Below are positions 55,962 to 59,110 of a stretch of 59,110 bases of DNA, piece after piece. This DNA is from a virus: the IMG/VR virus record IMGVR_UViG_3300033551_000005, positions 1 to 59,110 of that record, one strand, 5' to 3'. How positions within the stretch are numbered: position 1 is the stretch's first letter; every line of letters begins with the position of its first letter. The notes under the pieces are model-generated. The model did no database searches, had not been told where the DNA came from, and was given only the letters and a program-made list of their open reading frames with translations. Both the position numbers and the translations under genes were made by a program.

Positions 55962-57527
55962 CTACGACGCGAGGCCCAGGCTGGAGGCGAACGCGAGCAC
56001 GCGGACGCGCTTCGCCATGGCGGCGGCCTCCGCCAGCCGCTCGTCCGACGCCGGGGCCGCCGCGCGCTCGCGCTCGCGCTCCACGTTCGCCAGCCGCTTG
56101 AGGTAGCGCAGGTCGTCGAGCGACAGCGCGCCGGGCAGCCCCGGGGCGATCACCTCGCGCGGGGCGAGCATGCCCGCCGCCACGAGCGACTGCATCGCGC
56201 CGCCCGCGACCAGCGCGCGCGTGCGGGGCACCGGGAACCCGGGCACGTTGACGCCGAGCGCCGCGACCAGTTCCATGCCCGCGCCGATGCGCCGCCAGTC
56301 GCCCGAGATGGGCGAGGCACGCAGCGCGCGCACCTGCTCCGGGGTGGCACCGGGCTTCACGATGCCCGCCACCCAGATGCCGTAGGCGTCCTCGCCCGCG
56401 CGCACGTAGGCAACGGCCGTGCCGCTGTTGTCGTAGTGGGCCAGCGCCTCGGGGCTGCGCAGGTTGGCGTCGGCGTGGCCGGTGTCGATGGTCAGGTGCC
56501 CGACCGCCACCTCCGTGCCGTCGTCGGCCTCGATCGCGCCGGTGTGGAAGAACGCGTACCCGCTCGGGGACGACGGCGGGGTGACGCACTGCCCCGGGTA
56601 GCCGATGTGGCAGGTGTCCCAGGTGGCGATGTGCCCGAACACGCGGCCGGTGTCGCTCACGGTGAGCGGCGTCGGGCCGTCGAGGTCGGGCGCGCCGAAC
56701 GCGCTGCGCGGCGGCGCGACGCGGGCCGGGGCGGCAACCGCCGACGCCGTGAGCGCGGGCAGCAGTTCGTTCGCCAGCGCGTCGCCGTCGATCAGCGTGA
56801 TCAGCGCCTCCGCGAACGCGGGCGTCGCGACGAGCGTGGCCGCGCGGATGCGGGCCGACGTCGTGACCATCATCTCGTCGTCGCTGCTCATGCTCGCGAC
56901 GGTGACGTAGCCGCGCTCGTCGACGGCGTTCCGCTCCTCGCCCTCGGGCCAGATCGGCTCGCCGGTCTCCGGGTCGTAGCCCTCGGGCTGCACGGACTCC
57001 ATCGGCTGGAGCAGTTCGGCCTTCACGCGGATCTCGAAGGAGATGTCGTCGAGGTCCATCGAGATGCCGGGCGTCAGCCCGTCCTGCACCTGGCGGTAGG
57101 CCTCGCGGCCGATGTCCGAGCCGAGGTCGAACGCGCCCGAGCCGACGATCGCGCCGTTCTCGCCGCGCGTGATGTCGGTGATCCAGCCGACCACCTGCGC
57201 GCCGAGGTGGCCGCCGTTGTTCTCGGGCGCCCACAGCAGCGGCACCGGCAGAGTCCACGACAGGGCGTTCGCCTCGATGAGCCGCCCGTCGCCGGTGGCC
57301 CGGTTCTCGAAGCCGATCGGGCCGGACCACTGCGCGGCCGGGCCGCCCGCCGCGATGAGCGCGTTGACGCGGTCGATGACGGCGGAGTCGTAGGCGTGCA
57401 CGGTGGCGGCAGCCGTGCACGGAGCGCAGTCGGCGTCGGTGGACGCTGCGCGGGCGGCGGCCTCGTCGACCGCGAGCAGGTCGTACTCACCCAGGCGGGC
57501 GAGTGGGATGGGGGTGAAGCGCGTCAC
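55962..57527 (-). CDS. Putative capsid maturation protease
   Basis: A 521-residue protein from GTG 57527 (VTRFTPIPLARLGEYDLLAV) with ACGGAGG upstream. The middle (VVGWITDITRGENGAIVGSG, REAYRQVQDGLTPGISMDLD, ISFEIRVKAELL) resembles prohead-protease barrels, and FRTLGA-type loops follow. Length and position between the MuF-like and capsid genes match the maturation protease of related phages. Catalytic residues cannot be named with certainty from sequence alone. It should remove the scaffold part of the capsid protein. Confidence 0.65.
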   Translation of the reverse strand: MTRFTPIPLARLGEYDLLAVDEAAARAASTDADCAPCTAAATVHAYDSAVIDRVNALIAAGGPAAQWSGPIGFENRATGDGRLIEANALSWTLPVPLLWAPENNGGHLGAQVVGWITDITRGENGAIVGSGAFDLGSDIGREAYRQVQDGLTPGISMDLDDISFEIRVKAELLQPMESVQPEGYDPETGEPIWPEGEERNAVDERGYVTVASMSSDDEMMVTTSARIRAATLVATPAFAEALITLIDGDALANELLPALTASAVAAPARVAPPRSAFGAPDLDGPTPLTVSDTGRVFGHIATWDTCHIGYPGQCVTPPSSPSGYAFFHTGAIEADDGTEVAVGHLTIDTGHADANLRSPEALAHYDNSGTAVAYVRAGEDAYGIWVAGIVKPGATPEQVRALRASPISGDWRRIGAGMELVAALGVNVPGFPVPRTRALVAGGAMQSLVAAGMLAPREVIAPGLPGALSLDDLRYLKRLANVERERERAAAPASDERLAEAAAMAKRVRVLAFASSLGLAS

Positions 57528-57555
57528 GGGGAACCTCCGTAGGTCCCGTGCGGCC

Positions 57556-57592
57556 CTCGCGCCAGCCACGTACGTATCTGCCGCCAGGGTAG
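57556..57592 (-). promoter_or_regulatory. Late leader/promoter class L, copy 1 (protease)
   Basis: Minus-strand TACCCT (57586-57591), then CAGATACGTACGTGGCTGGC and GCGAGGGCC. It is shared with the capsid and major tail leaders. Confidence 0.6.
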
Positions 57593-57608
57593 CCGATCTG
57601 CCCTCTGA

Positions 57609-57665
57609 CCTTCTTTCATCATCACCCCTCTCCCTTAAGGGAGGGGGTGATGATGAAAGAAGAAC
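57609..57665. repeat. Dispersed palindrome family, member 5
   Basis: CTTCTTTCATCATCACCCCT and GGGGGTGATGATGAAAGAAG arms with a CTCCCTTAAGGGAG core; the centre is a self-complementary TTAA. It lies between the MuF-like gene's stop (57668) and the class L protease leader. The arms match member 4 (CATCATCACC) more than member 2. Confidence 0.85.
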
Positions 57666-57667
57666 GA

Positions 57668-58645
57668 TCAGAGGATGGACGCGCCCACCATGGTGCAGCG
57701 GCAGTTGACGGTCTCGCTCGGGATGCCCGCCGGGTCGCCCGGCATCATGAGCGGGGTGACCCCCACGACGAACGGCTGCGTGATCGGCACGGCCTGCCGG
57801 TCCGCCTCGCGGTGGCTCGGCCGGGTGCGGGCGTCCTCGGTGGCGATCCAGACCTTGGTCGCCTCGCCCTCGTCCGCGAGCGCCGCGAGCCCGGCCGCGT
57901 TGTACGCGCCGGTGCTCTCCGTGCGGGCGATGCGCTGCGCGCGCACCTGCCAGTAGGACTCCTCGGCGTCGAGCGCGAGCCGCGCCCGGTTGCGCTGCGC
58001 TTGCAACTGCCCGACGACGGGGTCGCTCTCGCGGGCCGCCTCGCGCGCGGGGGTTCCGGGCGGGCCGAGCGGGTCGAGGATCGCCTCGATGTCCGTCGTC
58101 AGGCGCTCGTACTCGCTGCGCCAGTACGCGCCGTCGGTCTCCCAGGACAGATCGGCTGCAATCCGCCCAGACAGTTCGTTGTTGGACCAGCCGAACGACG
58201 CCGCCAGCGTGACCGCCACGCGCACGAGGTCGAACGCGGCGTCGGGCAGGGGCGGCGTCAGCCCCTCGACGAGCCGGTCCGAGACGTGGGCCAGGTACTC
58301 GTCCAGGTTGTCCAGGCTGGAGACCGTCTCCTCGCCGTCCGACGTCGCCCCGTACCCGGCTCGCCACGCCGCGCGCACGGCGGCAATCACCGTGTCGCTG
58401 ACGAACTCGGCCCACCACGACGACAGCGTGCCCACCGTGAGCGGCCAGACGCGGGTCGCCCCCGGGCTGAGCGCGGCCACGAGCGCCTGCGGGTTGGGCG
58501 CCTGCCGCAGCCCGTAGTCGGCGGCGTCGTTGACGGCCGCCAGGAAGCCGCGCACGGCCCGGTCGACAGCCGGGGCCACGATGTCCTCCTCGACGCGCTC
58601 CAGGTCCGCCAGCATCCCCGCCTGGGTGCGCTGACGGAGCGTCAC
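57668..58645 (-). CDS. MuF-like minor head protein
   Basis: A 325-residue protein from GTG 58645 (VTLRQRTQAGMLADLERVEE). The C-terminal half has the Mu gpF/SPP1 gp7 signature: RIARTESTGAYNAAGLAALA, then WIATEDARTRPSHREADRQA and MMPGDPAGIPSETVNCRCTM. The N-terminal half is helical. These proteins bind the portal inside the procapsid and help head assembly or DNA ejection. It directly follows the gene at 59097 by a GTGA overlap. Confidence 0.9.
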   Translation of the reverse strand: MTLRQRTQAGMLADLERVEEDIVAPAVDRAVRGFLAAVNDAADYGLRQAPNPQALVAALSPGATRVWPLTVGTLSSWWAEFVSDTVIAAVRAAWRAGYGATSDGEETVSSLDNLDEYLAHVSDRLVEGLTPPLPDAAFDLVRVAVTLAASFGWSNNELSGRIAADLSWETDGAYWRSEYERLTTDIEAILDPLGPPGTPAREAARESDPVVGQLQAQRNRARLALDAEESYWQVRAQRIARTESTGAYNAAGLAALADEGEATKVWIATEDARTRPSHREADRQAVPITQPFVVGVTPLMMPGDPAGIPSETVNCRCTMVGASIL

Positions 58646-59097
58646 GAGCGCACCTCCGGCAGAGGAACGCCGAGCCGGGCCGCGAGCCAGTACCGCAGCG
58701 ACACGGCGTCGTGCTCCAGCCCCCGCTCCAGCAGCAGGCGGACGTACTCGTTGAGCGAGGCGCTGACGTCCTCGGCCGCGATACCGAGGGCGTCGGACCG
58801 GCGCGACGCGAGCAGCGCGGGAAGCACGTCCCACGCCGTTTCGAGCGTGCGGGCTACGTCCTTGGGGTCGGGCCGCCACTGCGTGTGCGCGACGTGCCAC
58901 GGCCGCCCGTCGAACTCCTTGAAGCGTGACCGAGGCTGCCGGACGATCTTGCGCCCGAGCGCGTCGAGCGCCTTGATGACGAGCACGTCGCACACGTCGA
59001 GCAGCGCCGAGCGCTCCGCCGTCGCGGGCAGCGACCAGGCGCCGCACGCGGGGCACGGCGCGACGGGTGCCGTGCCGGTGGGGATGGTGGTGGTCAC
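58642..59097 (-). CDS. Hypothetical 151-residue head-region protein
   Basis: From GTG 59097 (VTTTIPTGTAPVAPCPACGA). A CPAC pair near the start may bind zinc; the rest is helical (LLDVCDVLVIKALDALGRKI, ETAWDVLPALLASRRSDALG, EYVRLLLERGLEHDAVSLRY). AGGAGG lies at the right edge (59105-59110). It sits between the portal and MuF-like genes if the ends are joined. No function recognised. Confidence 0.65.
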   Translation of the reverse strand: MTTTIPTGTAPVAPCPACGAWSLPATAERSALLDVCDVLVIKALDALGRKIVRQPRSRFKEFDGRPWHVAHTQWRPDPKDVARTLETAWDVLPALLASRRSDALGIAAEDVSASLNEYVRLLLERGLEHDAVSLRYWLAARLGVPLPEVRS

Positions 59098-59110
59098 GCG
59101 GGGCCTCCTG

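Noticed and set aside
1-59110. CRISPR array, insertion sequences or rRNA
   Set aside because: No regularly spaced direct repeats, transposase motifs or rRNA sequences were seen on either strand.

Overview
The window reads as one complete tailed-phage (siphovirus) genome infecting a high-G+C actinobacterium. By eye G+C is about two thirds and codons end in G or C. Most genes start with ATG or GTG behind AGGAGG-type sites and overlap by ATGA or GTGA. The two ends join: reading the minus-strand portal gene out through base 1 into base 59110 stays in frame for a few codons and stops in a GTGA overlap with the next gene, whose AGGAGG site touches the junction. I infer a circularly permuted or circularised genome of about 59.1 kb opened inside the portal gene. 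A BldC-like regulator, a PGRP-type endolysin and the base composition point to Streptomyces or a relative. I saw no integrase, repressor or partition system, so a lytic life style is likely.

Layout. Minus strand, 11.5 kb down to 1 and then from 59.1 kb down to 38.8 kb, is the late region: putative small terminase, a block of DNA- or glycan-modifying enzymes, large terminase, a run of tiny genes, portal, MuF-like head protein, protease, capsid, major tail protein, connectors, tail chaperones with a frameshift, tape measure and minor tail proteins. Two cassettes are inserted in it: a minus-strand one with a lipoprotein (54.4-55.7 kb) and a plus-strand one (47.4-48.7 kb). Minus strand 25.9-11.7 kb holds a recombination module (Cas4/RecB-like nuclease, Sak4-like ATPase, ssDNA-binding protein, VRR-NUC), tRNA-Asn and tRNA-Cys, a DUF932 protein, the lysis genes and many small proteins including BldC-like and SWIM-type ones. 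Plus strand 26.1-38.8 kb is replication (primase-polymerase/helicase, SNF2-like helicase, family A DNA polymerase) followed by small, often zinc-binding, proteins and a glycosyltransferase.

Most interesting system. At 4.8-10.4 kb seven overlapping genes encode UDP-galactopyranose mutase, a glycosyltransferase, a TET/JBP-type 2-oxoglutarate dioxygenase, a ParB-domain protein, a second glycosyltransferase, a SAM methyltransferase and a sulfotransferase, directly upstream of the large terminase. This looks like a post-replicative base hypermodification pathway (base hydroxylation, sugar transfer, then methyl and sulfo decoration) linked to packaging. No C5-cytosine methyltransferase is visible, so thymine, as for base J, is a possible substrate.

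Regulation. A promoter-plus-leader element (TTGNNC, 17 bp, extended -10 TGCTAATGT, then ACGTAYGTCAGCACA) recurs at about a dozen transcription units on both strands. A second leader class precedes protease, capsid and major tail genes. Several late genes look leaderless, with a TANNNT box exactly 6 bp before ATG. Five long palindromes with shared arms but different, still-paired cores sit at transcription-unit borders.
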